Source: Alphaproteobacteria bacterium (lineage in GTDB: Bacteria; Pseudomonadota; Alphaproteobacteria; CACIAM-22H2). Taken from it: a DNA stretch of 64,000 nucleotides. The stretch is from the NCBI GenBank assembly GCA_017308135.1, contig JAFKFM010000007.1:390001-454000 (forward strand). The letters run 5' to 3'. Positions within the stretch are counted from its first letter, which is position 1, and each line of letters starts with the position of its first letter. Under the pieces are notes generated by a model. That model was not told where the DNA came from and did not search any database. It was given only the letters and a program-made list of their open reading frames with translations. Shown here piece by piece: positions 1 through 7,862 of this stretch. Made by a program: the position numbers and the translations under genes.

Positions 1-630
1 CCGACCCATGGCGACGTGTCGCCGGGCGTGTTCGTGCCGCTCGCGGAGAATTGCGGGCTGGTCGATCGGATGACCGAAGCGGTGATCGACGTCGCCGCGC
101 GCGACATGGCGCCGATCTTCGCCGCGTATCCGGATTTGCGCTGCGCGATCAATTTCTCGTTCGATACGCTGGGCCGCAGCGACGCCTTCGCCTGGATCAG
201 CGGCGCCTTGAGCCGCTCGAGCATGCCGGCCGAACGCTTGATCGTCGAAGTGACCGAGAGCCGCCTAGGCGAAGACGACCGGCGCACGCTGGAAACGCTG
301 GCGCGGCTGCGCATGAAGCGCGTGCGCGTGTCGCTCGACGATTTCGGCACCGGCTACGCGTCGCTTGCGCGTTTGGAAGCTTTGCCGTTCGATGAGCTTA
401 AAATCGATCGCGGCTTCGTGTCGGGTGCGGCGGAAGCGCCGGCCAAGCGCGCAATTCTGGAATCGGCGGTGGCGCTGGCCAAGCGCATGGATCTCGTTTC
501 CGTCGCCGAAGGCGTCGAAACGCAGGCCGATCTCGACACCGCGCGCGAAGCGGGGATCGATCTCGCCCAAGGCTATCTGATCGCGCGGCCGATGCCGGCG
601 GACAAGCTGCTGGCCTGGCTCGCGCAATGA
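1..630 (+). CDS. EAL-domain cyclic-di-GMP phosphodiesterase (5' partial)
   Basis: The reading frame is open from base 1, so the window starts inside the gene. What remains is most of an EAL domain, which hydrolyses cyclic di-GMP to pGpG. The EAL tripeptide itself lies upstream of the window. The visible part opens with HGDVSPGVFVPLAE, the stretch that normally follows EALxRW. Other EAL landmarks are present: the Asn of INFSF, the Glu of VEVTES, the metal-binding DDFGTGY, the Lys of LKIDR, the Glu of AEGVET and the QGY motif near the C-terminus. All are kept, so catalysis is plausible (inference). Any sensory or GGDEF domain would lie outside the window. The stop overlaps the next start as ATGA, suggesting translational coupling. 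Confidence 0.9.
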   Translation, partial: PTHGDVSPGVFVPLAENCGLVDRMTEAVIDVAARDMAPIFAAYPDLRCAINFSFDTLGRSDAFAWISGALSRSSMPAERLIVEVTESRLGEDDRRTLETLARLRMKRVRVSLDDFGTGYASLARLEALPFDELKIDRGFVSGAAEAPAKRAILESAVALAKRMDLVSVAEGVETQADLDTAREAGIDLAQGYLIARPMPADKLLAWLAQ

Positions 631-2084
631 AGCACGAATTGGTGCTGAAAGGCGGTCGCGTCGCCGACGGGTCCGGCACGCCCGCGATCGAAGCCGATAT
701 CGCCATCGCCGGCAATCGCATCGCCGCGATCGGCGCGCCGGGCACGCTGGAAGCCGCCGCGACGCTCGATTGTTCGGGGCGGATGATCGCCCCCGGTTTC
801 ATCGACGTGCATACGCATGACGACGCGATCCTGTTGGATCTGCCAGACATGCCGATGAAGACGAGCCAGGGCGTGACCACAATCGTCGCCGGGAATTGCG
901 GCGTGTCGGTCGCCCCGATGATTTTGGCGGGCGATCCGCCGCCACCGCTCGATCTGCTGGGAACGCGCGCCACCTATCGCCATAAACGTTTCGCCGATTG
1001 GACGAAGGCTTTGGCCGCCGATCCCGCCGCCGTCAACGCGGTGGCGCTGGTCGGGCATTCGTCGTTGCGCGTGCAGACGATGGATCGTCTCGATCGCGCG
1101 GCCGATGAAGGCGAGATCGCGCGCATGCAAGGCTTGCTCGATCAAGCGATGGGCGAGGGCGCGCTGGGCCTGTCGACCGGCTTGTTCTACGCGCCCGCGA
1201 AAGCGGCACCGACCGCGGAGATCGTCGCGGTCGCCAAAATCGCGGGAAGGCATGGCGGATTGTACGCCACGCATTTGCGCAACGAAGCCGACGCGCTGGA
1301 AGACGCGGTCGCCGAAGCCTTGCGCATCGGCCGCGAAGCGGACACGCCCGTCGTGCTGTCGCATCACAAGGCGATGGGCAAGGCGAACCACGGCAAGACC
1401 GCGCGCACGCTGCCCTTGATCGACGCGGCGCGTAAAACCCAGCGCGTGGCGCTCGACGTCTATCCCTATATCGCGTCGTCGACCGTGCTGACGATCGACC
1501 GTATCGCCGCGTCGTCGCGCGTTTTGATCACCTGGTCGAAATCCGTGCCCGCGACGGGCGGGCGCGACCTTTCCGATATCGCCGGCGAATGGCACGTCGA
1601 TCTCGCGGAAGCCGCGCGGCGCTTGCAGCCGGCCGGGGCGATCTATTTCGCGATGGCGGAGGACGACGTGCGCCGCGTGCTGTCCTGGCCGGAAGCGATG
1701 ATCGGGTCGGACGGTTTGCCGCACGACGCCCATCCCCATCCGCGGCTGTGGGGCACGTTCCCGCGCGTGCTGGGTCATTACGCGCGCGACGTGGGCTTGT
1801 TTCCGGTCGAAGAAGCGATCCGCCGGATGACGTCGTTGCCCGCCAAGCGCCTGGGCTTGCGCGACCGGGGCGTGCTGCGGACAGGCGCTTTCGCCGATAT
1901 CGTCGTTTTCGATCCCAGAACGGTGATCGACCGGGCGAGTTTCGCCGCCCCCACGCTGCCGGGTGCCGGGATCGACGCCGTGTTCGTCAACGGCCGGGCC
2001 GTTTGGAAGGCCGGGGCACCCACGGGCGCGCGCCCCGGATCGTTTCTGTCGCGCGATACCGCTGCGATGGATTACGCTGGGTAA
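627..2084 (+). CDS. N-acyl-D-amino-acid deacylase (D-aminoacylase), amidohydrolase family
   Basis: A 485-residue protein of the metal-dependent amidohydrolase superfamily, of the usual length for D-aminoacylases, which release D-amino acids from N-acyl-D-amino acids. The N-terminal beta domain ends in APGFIDVHTHDD, whose HTH supplies metal ligands. NCG around residue 90 fits the metal-binding Cys of this family. GSDGLPHDAHPHPR near residue 360 holds the late catalytic Asp. The C-terminus shows the typical return beta domain (GVLRTGAFADIVVFD). The start overlaps the stop of the EAL gene by 4 bp. Other N-acyl-amino-acid amidohydrolases of this subgroup cannot be excluded, so the exact substrate is uncertain. 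Confidence 0.87.
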   Translation: MKHELVLKGGRVADGSGTPAIEADIAIAGNRIAAIGAPGTLEAAATLDCSGRMIAPGFIDVHTHDDAILLDLPDMPMKTSQGVTTIVAGNCGVSVAPMILAGDPPPPLDLLGTRATYRHKRFADWTKALAADPAAVNAVALVGHSSLRVQTMDRLDRAADEGEIARMQGLLDQAMGEGALGLSTGLFYAPAKAAPTAEIVAVAKIAGRHGGLYATHLRNEADALEDAVAEALRIGREADTPVVLSHHKAMGKANHGKTARTLPLIDAARKTQRVALDVYPYIASSTVLTIDRIAASSRVLITWSKSVPATGGRDLSDIAGEWHVDLAEAARRLQPAGAIYFAMAEDDVRRVLSWPEAMIGSDGLPHDAHPHPRLWGTFPRVLGHYARDVGLFPVEEAIRRMTSLPAKRLGLRDRGVLRTGAFADIVVFDPRTVIDRASFAAPTLPGAGIDAVFVNGRAVWKAGAPTGARPGSFLSRDTAAMDYAG

Positions 2085-2101
2085 GAACCCAGGGAGTCCG
2101 T

Positions 2102-2749
2102 ATGGCCCAACTGCCGCCGCATCCCTCGATCGTCCTGGTGCGCGAGTTCCTCGACGCGATCGACAAGCTCGATCCCGGTGCCGCGCGCCGCTACGTGGCG
2201 CCGGACGCGCGTTTCGTGACGCCCGGCGGCACGGAAACGGGCTCGCTCGACGAAATCGTCATGCGCTTGGGCCAGCGTTTCCGCCAGATCGGCAAGAAGA
2301 TCGAGCGCTACGACCGCGTGGAGATGCACGACGGCGACGTCGTGTTCGTCTCGGGATCGTTGCACGGTGCCTGGGAAGACGGCGCCCCCTTCGACAATTT
2401 GCGCTTCGTCGACCGTTTCGAGATTCGCGGCGGCCGGATCGTTCTGCACGAAGTGTGGAACGACACCGGCGAAGCGCGCGCCAAGCGCGCGGCCGCCGCC
2501 GCCCCGGCGGGCGGGCGCGGCAACGCCGACCGCGCGTTGCTGGCGATGGCGTCGGAGGTCGAGCGCCTGCGCGAGCGCCTCTTCAATCTCGAACGCTTGC
2601 TCGCGGCCAAGGGCCTCGTCTCGGCGGTCGAACTGGAAGCGCACGGCCTCGACGATTCCGAAACCGTGCCCGATGAAAACGATCCGCTGGCGGGGATGCC
2701 CGATTTCTTGGGCGCTGCGGAAGATGAAAACAGTGGAAGGCGGCGATGA
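2102..2749 (+). CDS. SnoaL/NTF2-like protein with C-terminal coiled coil
   Basis: A 215-residue protein. Residues ~8-125 look like a SnoaL/NTF2-like cone fold: an N-terminal helix with LVREFLDAID, then PDARFVTPGG, and late beta strands such as FVDRFEIRGGRIV. A helical segment around residues 140-175 (ASEVERLRERLFNLERLL) has heptad spacing and probably forms a coiled coil, followed by an acidic tail. No catalytic set is obvious. The start follows a good AGGGAG ribosome-binding site, and the 3' end overlaps the GST gene by 4 bp. Function unknown; a binding or polyketide-cyclase-like fold is inferred from shape only. Confidence 0.75.
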   Translation: MAQLPPHPSIVLVREFLDAIDKLDPGAARRYVAPDARFVTPGGTETGSLDEIVMRLGQRFRQIGKKIERYDRVEMHDGDVVFVSGSLHGAWEDGAPFDNLRFVDRFEIRGGRIVLHEVWNDTGEARAKRAAAAAPAGGRGNADRALLAMASEVERLRERLFNLERLLAAKGLVSAVELEAHGLDDSETVPDENDPLAGMPDFLGAAEDENSGRRR

Positions 2750-3375
2750 AGTTCACGCTTTACGGACGGCCGGGCTGGGGCTCGGTGCTGATCGAACCGC
2801 AATTGGCGCTCTACGGGTTCGACTACGAAATGATCGATAGCGGCGATCTGTTCGGCGACGAGGAAGCGCGCCAACGCCTCGCCAAGGTCAATCCGCTGAT
2901 GCAGGTGCCCACGCTGGTGTTGCCCAACGGGCACGTCATGACCGAGAGCGCCGCGATCACGCTGCATCTGGCCGATCTCGCCAAATCGAACGTGCTGGTG
3001 CCCAGCCCCGACGATCCGACGCGCGCGGAATTCCTGCGCTGGCTGGTTTATCTGGTGACGAATGTCTACCAGACCTTCGCCTATGGGGATGTGCCCACGC
3101 GCTTCGTGCCCGATCCGCAGGCCGCCGAAGCCTTCAAGACGAAGGTCGGCGAGTATCGCGAAAAGCTGTGGCATCCGGTGGAGGCCGCCGCCGGCGCGCC
3201 GTGGTTCCTGGGCAACCGGTTCTCGGCGCTCGATCTTTATATCGTCGCGATGACCTATTGGACCCCGCGCCGCGAATGGTTCGCCGCGCACGCGCCGAAG
3301 CTCACGACGATCGCCAAGACGACCGAGGGTGCGCCGAAGCTTTCCGAAATCTGGAAGCGCAACTTCCTCAGATAA
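2746..3375 (+). CDS. Glutathione S-transferase family protein
   Basis: A 209-residue cytosolic GST-like protein. The N-terminal thioredoxin fold (residues 1-80) includes TLYGRPGW at the first strand/helix junction, the cis-proline in QVPTLVLPNG, and the gamma-glutamyl-binding ES of VMTESAAITLHLAD. The C-terminal half is the all-helical GST domain with LGNRFSALDLY, the conserved N-capping/hydrophobic-staple region. The catalytic Ser/Tyr/Cys is not obvious, so the substrate is open. It is last in the forward block and overlaps the convergent LysE gene by 8 bp. Confidence 0.87.
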   Translation: MKFTLYGRPGWGSVLIEPQLALYGFDYEMIDSGDLFGDEEARQRLAKVNPLMQVPTLVLPNGHVMTESAAITLHLADLAKSNVLVPSPDDPTRAEFLRWLVYLVTNVYQTFAYGDVPTRFVPDPQAAEAFKTKVGEYREKLWHPVEAAAGAPWFLGNRFSALDLYIVAMTYWTPRREWFAAHAPKLTTIAKTTEGAPKLSEIWKRNFLR

Positions 3376-3973
3376 CCTTGCCGGCGATCAAAACGGCGAA
3401 GAGGGCGAGCAGCGCCGCCGACCCGCGATTGATCGCTTGCGTCGCTCTCGCGTCGATGCGCGTGCGCAAATTGGCGACCGCGCCCGCCAGCAATATCCAC
3501 CAGCCGAGCGACCCCAGGAACACCGCCGCGATCAACAGGCCGATATCGGCCGGCGCGGCGTCCTCGATCCCGAATGCGGTGAAGATCGCCAGGAAGGTCA
3601 GGATCGTCGTCGGATTGGCGAGGGTCAGCGCGAAAGTCGCGGCGAACGTGCCGGCAAGCGATGTCGCGCCGACCTTCGCTTCCGCCGCCGGCGTCGAGCG
3701 CCAGGCTTGAACCGCGAGATAAAGCAGCATCGCCGCGCCGATCAGGCGGAACCAGTCATTCGCCGCGATCCAGTCGCCCAGCAGCGTGGCGAAGCCGAAC
3801 GCCGCAAGGCCGGCATAGAGCGCGTCGGCGAGCGCGGTGCCGAACCCGCCCGCAAGCCCGGCCGCGAAGCCGAACGCCATCGTGCGCCGGATGCACAACA
3901 CGCCGATCGGCCCGACCGGGGCGGCGATCGACAAACCCAGCAACAGGCCTTTGACGAAAAGCGGCGCGTCCAT
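3368..3973 (-). CDS. LysE/RhtB family amino-acid exporter
   Basis: A 201-residue inner-membrane protein with about six hydrophobic segments. The N-terminal SIAAPVGPIGVLCIRRTM is the classic LysE/RhtB signature, and ALTLANPTTILTFLAIF is the second conserved block. The family exports amino acids such as lysine, arginine, homoserine or threonine. The start chosen lies 2 bp after the stop of the Lrp gene and gives the standard N-terminus; a longer open frame exists upstream but would overlap the regulator. The pairing with an Lrp-type regulator is a common arrangement for amino-acid-induced export. Confidence 0.88.
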   Translation of the reverse strand: MDAPLFVKGLLLGLSIAAPVGPIGVLCIRRTMAFGFAAGLAGGFGTALADALYAGLAAFGFATLLGDWIAANDWFRLIGAAMLLYLAVQAWRSTPAAEAKVGATSLAGTFAATFALTLANPTTILTFLAIFTAFGIEDAAPADIGLLIAAVFLGSLGWWILLAGAVANLRTRIDARATQAINRGSAALLALFAVLIAGKVI

Positions 3974-3975
3974 CG

Positions 3976-4431
3976 TTACACCGCGTCGCAGGCGAGGGCG
4001 GGATCGTCCTTCGCGGAGGACAAGGCGATAACCGTTTGGCTGCGCGCGACACCTTGCAGCGTTTTGATCTTGCCGGAAATCACGCGCTCCAACGCCGCCG
4101 TATCGGCGACGCGGATCTTCAACAGATACGACCAGTCGCCGGTGACGTGATGGCATTCCTGCACATCCGCCAGATCGGCGATGGCGGCGAGGAAAGGCTT
4201 GTCATGCTCAGGCCGTTCCAGCAGCACCGACACGAAGGCCAGCAGGTTTCGCCCCACGACCGCGGAATCGACCAGGGCGGCGAATCGCTTGATGGCACCG
4301 GTCGCGATCAGCTTTTTCAGCCGGTCGTTGACCGCCGAAACCGACAATCCCACGGATTTGCCGATGTCGGCGTAAGAATCGCGCCCGTTTAGCTGAATAT
4401 GCGCCAGGATTTTGCGGTCTATGTCGTCCAT
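3976..4431 (-). CDS. Lrp/AsnC family transcriptional regulator
   Basis: A 151-residue regulator. An N-terminal winged helix-turn-helix (MDDIDRKILAHIQLNGRDSY, then GLSVSAVNDRLKKL) is followed by a RAM/AsnC ligand-binding domain (VQECHHVTGDWSYLLKI). The family start is the Met of MDDIDRK; the frame stays open for 19 further codons with no supporting similarity. Divergent from the small membrane protein and directly upstream of lysE, so it probably controls the exporter in response to an amino acid (inference). Confidence 0.9.
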   Translation of the reverse strand: MDDIDRKILAHIQLNGRDSYADIGKSVGLSVSAVNDRLKKLIATGAIKRFAALVDSAVVGRNLLAFVSVLLERPEHDKPFLAAIADLADVQECHHVTGDWSYLLKIRVADTAALERVISGKIKTLQGVARSQTVIALSSAKDDPALACDAV

Positions 4432-4486
4432 GGCCGGAAAATCGCTTTGTCTGGCCGGGAAGTCAATCCCCGGCCTATGCTGGCGC

Positions 4487-4726
4487 ATGGAATTGCTCGC
4501 CTGGGCCCTCGACGCGGTCTGGCCCCTGGTCGTTCTGGGGCTGGTGTTGATCTATCTGTTCGTCATGGTGCGAATGGAAGATCGCGCCCCCCAAGGCACG
4601 CCCGAGAAACCCGCCGAGCTTGCGGGCTACGACGTCGAATACTGCCCGAATTGCTCGGTTTGGGTGCCCGCCAAAGCGCCGTGGTGCGGCTTAAAAGGCT
4701 GTGCGCGCCCGCATCGCTCGGGCTAG
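4487..4726 (+). CDS. Small membrane protein with a Cys4 (zinc-ribbon-like) tail
   Basis: A 79-residue hypothetical protein. Residues ~4-28 form one strongly hydrophobic helix (LDAVWPLVVLGLVLIYLFVM). A soluble tail follows, with CPNC and then CGLKGC, i.e. CX2C-X11-CX4C, which may bind a metal. The ATG at 4487 is preferred over an upstream in-frame start because it puts the transmembrane helix at the N-terminus. It is divergent from the Lrp gene with 55 bp between. I do not recognise the family. Confidence 0.55.
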   Translation: MELLAWALDAVWPLVVLGLVLIYLFVMVRMEDRAPQGTPEKPAELAGYDVEYCPNCSVWVPAKAPWCGLKGCARPHRSG

Positions 4727-4727
4727 C

Positions 4728-4763
4728 AAAAAACAACGCCGAGTCGCGCGAAATCCGGCGTTG
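4728..4763 (-). terminator. Putative intrinsic terminator facing the Lrp gene (minus strand)
   Basis: An 8-bp perfect inverted repeat (4734-4741 CAACGCCG, 4756-4763 CGGCGTTG) with a 14-base loop is flanked on its left by six As (4728-4733). Read on the minus strand this is a hairpin followed by U6. Read on the plus strand it has no U-tract. Its right arm overlaps the proposed glyQ -35 box. It may stop antisense transcription. Confidence 0.45.
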
Positions 4764-4789
4764 CCCCTTGGTACTCCGATGGATATGTT
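4761..4789 (+). promoter_or_regulatory. Candidate sigma-70-type promoter for glyQS-ppdK
   Basis: TTGCCC (4761-4766), a 17-bp spacer and TATGTT (4784-4789). Transcription would start near 4796, giving a leader of about 40 bases before glyQ. Prediction by pattern only. Confidence 0.45.
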
Positions 4790-4837
4790 GCGCCGCATCA
4801 GACCGGCCCCAGAATCCGAGTCAAACGCGCGAGAACC

Positions 4838-5719
4838 ATGTCCGTATCCGGCGCCAAAGGCCTGAGCTTTCAGGACCTCATCCTCAAACTACATTCCTAT
4901 TGGTCGGCCCAAGGCTGCCTGATCCTGCAGCCTTACGACATGGAAGTGGGGGCCGGCACGTTCCACCCCGCGACCACGTTGCGCGCGTTGGGGCCCAAGC
5001 CGTGGAAAGCGGCTTACGTGCAGCCCTCGCGCCGCCCGTCCGACGGGCGCTACGGCGAGAACCCGAACCGGCTGCAGCATTACTACCAGTATCAGGTGAT
5101 CCTGAAGCCGTCGCCGGCGAACAGCCAGGACCTCTATCTCGGCAGCCTCAAGGAAATCGGTCTCGATCCCGCCCAGCACGATATCCGCTTCGTCGAGGAC
5201 GATTGGGAAAGCCCCACGCTGGGCGCCTGGGGGCTCGGCTGGGAAGTGTGGTGCGACGGCATGGAAGTCACGCAGTACACGTATTTCCAGCAGGTCGGCG
5301 GCATCGAATGCGATCCGGTGGCGGTGGAACTCACCTACGGTCTCGAACGCCTGTGCATGTATATCCAGGGCGTCGAGAACGTCTATGACCTCCGCTTCAA
5401 CAACGACGGCGTGAAATACGGCGAAGTGTTCCTGCGCGCGGAGAAGGAATACTCCGCGCATAATTTCGAACACGCCGACACCGACGCGCTGTTCCAGCAT
5501 TTCGCCGACGCCGAGAAGGAATGCCAGTCGCTGCTGGCGCACAAGTTGGCGTTGCCCGCCTACGACCAATGCATCAAGGCGTCGCACCGCTTTAATTTGC
5601 TCGACGCGCGCGGCGTGATCTCGGTCACCGAACGCCAAGCCTATATCGGCCGCGTGCGCGCCTTGGCCAAAGCCTGCTGCGAAGCCTGGCTGGCGGGGGA
5701 GGGCTCGAACAATGTCTGA
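4838..5719 (+). CDS. glyQ: Glycyl-tRNA synthetase alpha subunit
   Basis: A 293-residue catalytic subunit of the bacterial alpha2-beta2 glycyl-tRNA synthetase, which charges tRNA-Gly. Strong family blocks are visible: [59 protein letters not shown] and the class II motif 3-like [13 protein letters not shown]. Length matches the family. It overlaps glyS by 8 bp, as expected for coupled synthesis of the two subunits. Confidence 0.97.
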   Translation: MSVSGAKGLSFQDLILKLHSYWSAQGCLILQPYDMEVGAGTFHPATTLRALGPKPWKAAYVQPSRRPSDGRYGENPNRLQHYYQYQVILKPSPANSQDLYLGSLKEIGLDPAQHDIRFVEDDWESPTLGAWGLGWEVWCDGMEVTQYTYFQQVGGIECDPVAVELTYGLERLCMYIQGVENVYDLRFNNDGVKYGEVFLRAEKEYSAHNFEHADTDALFQHFADAEKECQSLLAHKLALPAYDQCIKASHRFNLLDARGVISVTERQAYIGRVRALAKACCEAWLAGEGSNNV

Positions 5720-7850
5720 GCTGCTCCTCGAACTCTTCTCCGAAGAAATCCCCGCGCGCATGCAGGCGCGTGCCGCCGAGGATTTGAAGCGCCTCGCGAC
5801 CGAACGCCTGACGGCTTCGGGCCTGACCTTCACGCGCGCGGATGTGTTCGTGACGCCGCGCCGCTTGGCGCTGGTCGTCGATGGTCTCCTGGCGCGCACA
5901 CCCGATCTGAAGGAAGAGAAGAAAGGCCCGCGTGTCGGCTCGCCCGACCAAGCCATTCAAGGCTTCCTGAAGGGCGCAGGGCTCGCCTCGCTCGACGGTT
6001 GCGAAAAGCGGATGGTCGGCAAGGCCGAATTCTGGTTCGCGATCGTCGAGAAGAAGGGCCAAGCGACCGCCGATCTTCTGCCCGGCCTGATCGCCGATAC
6101 GGTGAAGGCGTTTGGCTGGCCCAAATCGATGCGCTGGGGCGCCAATCGCTTCGCCTGGGTGCGGCCGTTGCAAAGCGTGCTCGCGTTGCTCGACGGCAAG
6201 ATTCTGGCGGGCGGCGTAGATCTCGGCGGCGCGACGCTGGCGTTCGGCGATACGACGCACGGCCATCGCTTCTTGGCGCCCGCGCGTTTCGCGGTGACGA
6301 ACTTCGCAGACTATCAAGCGAAGCTGCTGGCGGCGAAGGTGATGCTCGATCCCGCGCAACGCCGCGCCAAGATCCTCGCCGATCTCGAAGCCAAGGCGAA
6401 GGCGTTGGGCCTTACGTTGCGCGACGACCCAGGCCTGCTCGACGAGGTCACGGGGCTGGTCGAATGGCCGGTTGTGCTGACCGGCGCCATCGACGCGAAA
6501 TTCATGGACGTGCCGCAGGAAGCGCTGATCACGTCGATGCGCGCGCATCAGAAATACTTTGCGCTGTTGAACGCCGATGGTTCGCTTGCCCGCCAATTCG
6601 CGCTGGTCGCGAATATGGAAACGACCGACGCGGGCGCAACGATCGTCGCGGGCAACGAGCGCGTGCTGCGCGCGCGCTTGTCCGACGCCAAGTTCTTCTG
6701 GGATTTGGATCGCAAGACCAAGCTCGCCGACCGTTTGCCCGCACTCGCCCAGCGCGTGTTCCACGCCAAGCTCGGCACGATGGCGCAGAAGGTCGAACGC
6801 TTGGAGAAGCTGTCGGCCTTCATCGCGACGAAGCTCGGCGCCGATGCGGAAGCCGCGTTGCGCGCGGCAAAACTCGCCAAGGCGGATTTGTCGTCCGGCA
6901 TGGTCGGCGAATTCCCCGAGTTGCAAGGCATCATGGGCCGCTATTACGCGCGCCATGACGGCGAGCCGGCCGACATCGCCGATGCGATCCGTGCACACTA
7001 CCAGCCGCTGGGCCCGTCGGATGCGTGCCCGTCGGCACCGGTGTCGGTCGCGGTGGCGCTGGCCGAGAAACTCGACACGCTGGCCGGGTTCTGGTCGATC
7101 GACGAAAAGCCGACGGGTTCGAAGGATCCGTTCGCGTTGCGCCGTTCGGCGCTGGGCGTGATCCGCCTGATCGTCGAGAACAAGCTGCGCTTGGCCCTAG
7201 TTGAAGTTTTCGTGCTAGCGCTTTTGCTGGTTGTTTCGACCAATCAGCCCGATATGGGCCCTGATGTCGATGCCAATGACTTGCTGCTCTTTAAGGCCAA
7301 ACGGCTTGGTCTCGACAAAAAAGCGATCGATCTGATGGGTTTCTTCGCCGACCGTTTGAAGGTCGTGCTGAAGGAAAAGGGTGTGCGTCACGATCTGATC
7401 GACGCGGTGTTCGCGTTGGGCGGCGAGGACGATCTGGTGCGCCTGCTCGCGCGCGTCGATGCGCTCGACACGTTCCTGAAGGGCCAGGACGGCGCCAATC
7501 TGCTGATCGGCTATCGCCGCGCGGCGAATATCGTCGCGATCGAAACGAAGAAGGACGGGGCCGCGCCAACCGGTGCCGCCGATCCCGCCTTGTTCGCGCA
7601 GGCGGAAGAAAACGCGCTGTTCGCCCGTTTGGGCGAGGTGGGAACGAAGCTCGACGCCGCGTTGAAGGCCGAAGATTTCGCCGCGGCGATGGCTTCCCTC
7701 GCCGCGTTGCGCGGGCCCGTCGATGCGTTCTTCGACAAGGTCACCGTAAATACCGAGGATCGCGCCTTGCGCGCCAATCGGCTCAAATTGCTTTCCGCGA
7801 TCGGCGCCGCACCCGCACGCGTCGCCGATTTCTCCAAGATCGAAGGCTAA
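5712..7850 (+). CDS. glyS: Glycyl-tRNA synthetase beta subunit
   Basis: A 712-residue beta subunit that provides tRNA recognition. The N-terminus ([15 protein letters not shown]), SLDGCEKR, the HGHRF motif and the C-terminal DALR-like helical region ([28 protein letters not shown]) are typical. A segment at about residues 492-540 (nt ~7190-7330) is strongly hydrophobic at its start and then acidic. It uses CTA, GTT and CTT codons unlike the rest of the gene. The frame is intact across it, so the protein is probably functional; see findings. Confidence 0.95.
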   Translation: MSELLLELFSEEIPARMQARAAEDLKRLATERLTASGLTFTRADVFVTPRRLALVVDGLLARTPDLKEEKKGPRVGSPDQAIQGFLKGAGLASLDGCEKRMVGKAEFWFAIVEKKGQATADLLPGLIADTVKAFGWPKSMRWGANRFAWVRPLQSVLALLDGKILAGGVDLGGATLAFGDTTHGHRFLAPARFAVTNFADYQAKLLAAKVMLDPAQRRAKILADLEAKAKALGLTLRDDPGLLDEVTGLVEWPVVLTGAIDAKFMDVPQEALITSMRAHQKYFALLNADGSLARQFALVANMETTDAGATIVAGNERVLRARLSDAKFFWDLDRKTKLADRLPALAQRVFHAKLGTMAQKVERLEKLSAFIATKLGADAEAALRAAKLAKADLSSGMVGEFPELQGIMGRYYARHDGEPADIADAIRAHYQPLGPSDACPSAPVSVAVALAEKLDTLAGFWSIDEKPTGSKDPFALRRSALGVIRLIVENKLRLALVEVFVLALLLVVSTNQPDMGPDVDANDLLLFKAKRLGLDKKAIDLMGFFADRLKVVLKEKGVRHDLIDAVFALGGEDDLVRLLARVDALDTFLKGQDGANLLIGYRRAANIVAIETKKDGAAPTGAADPALFAQAEENALFARLGEVGTKLDAALKAEDFAAAMASLAALRGPVDAFFDKVTVNTEDRALRANRLKLLSAIGAAPARVADFSKIEG

Positions 7851-7862
7851 AGGGATCGCGCC

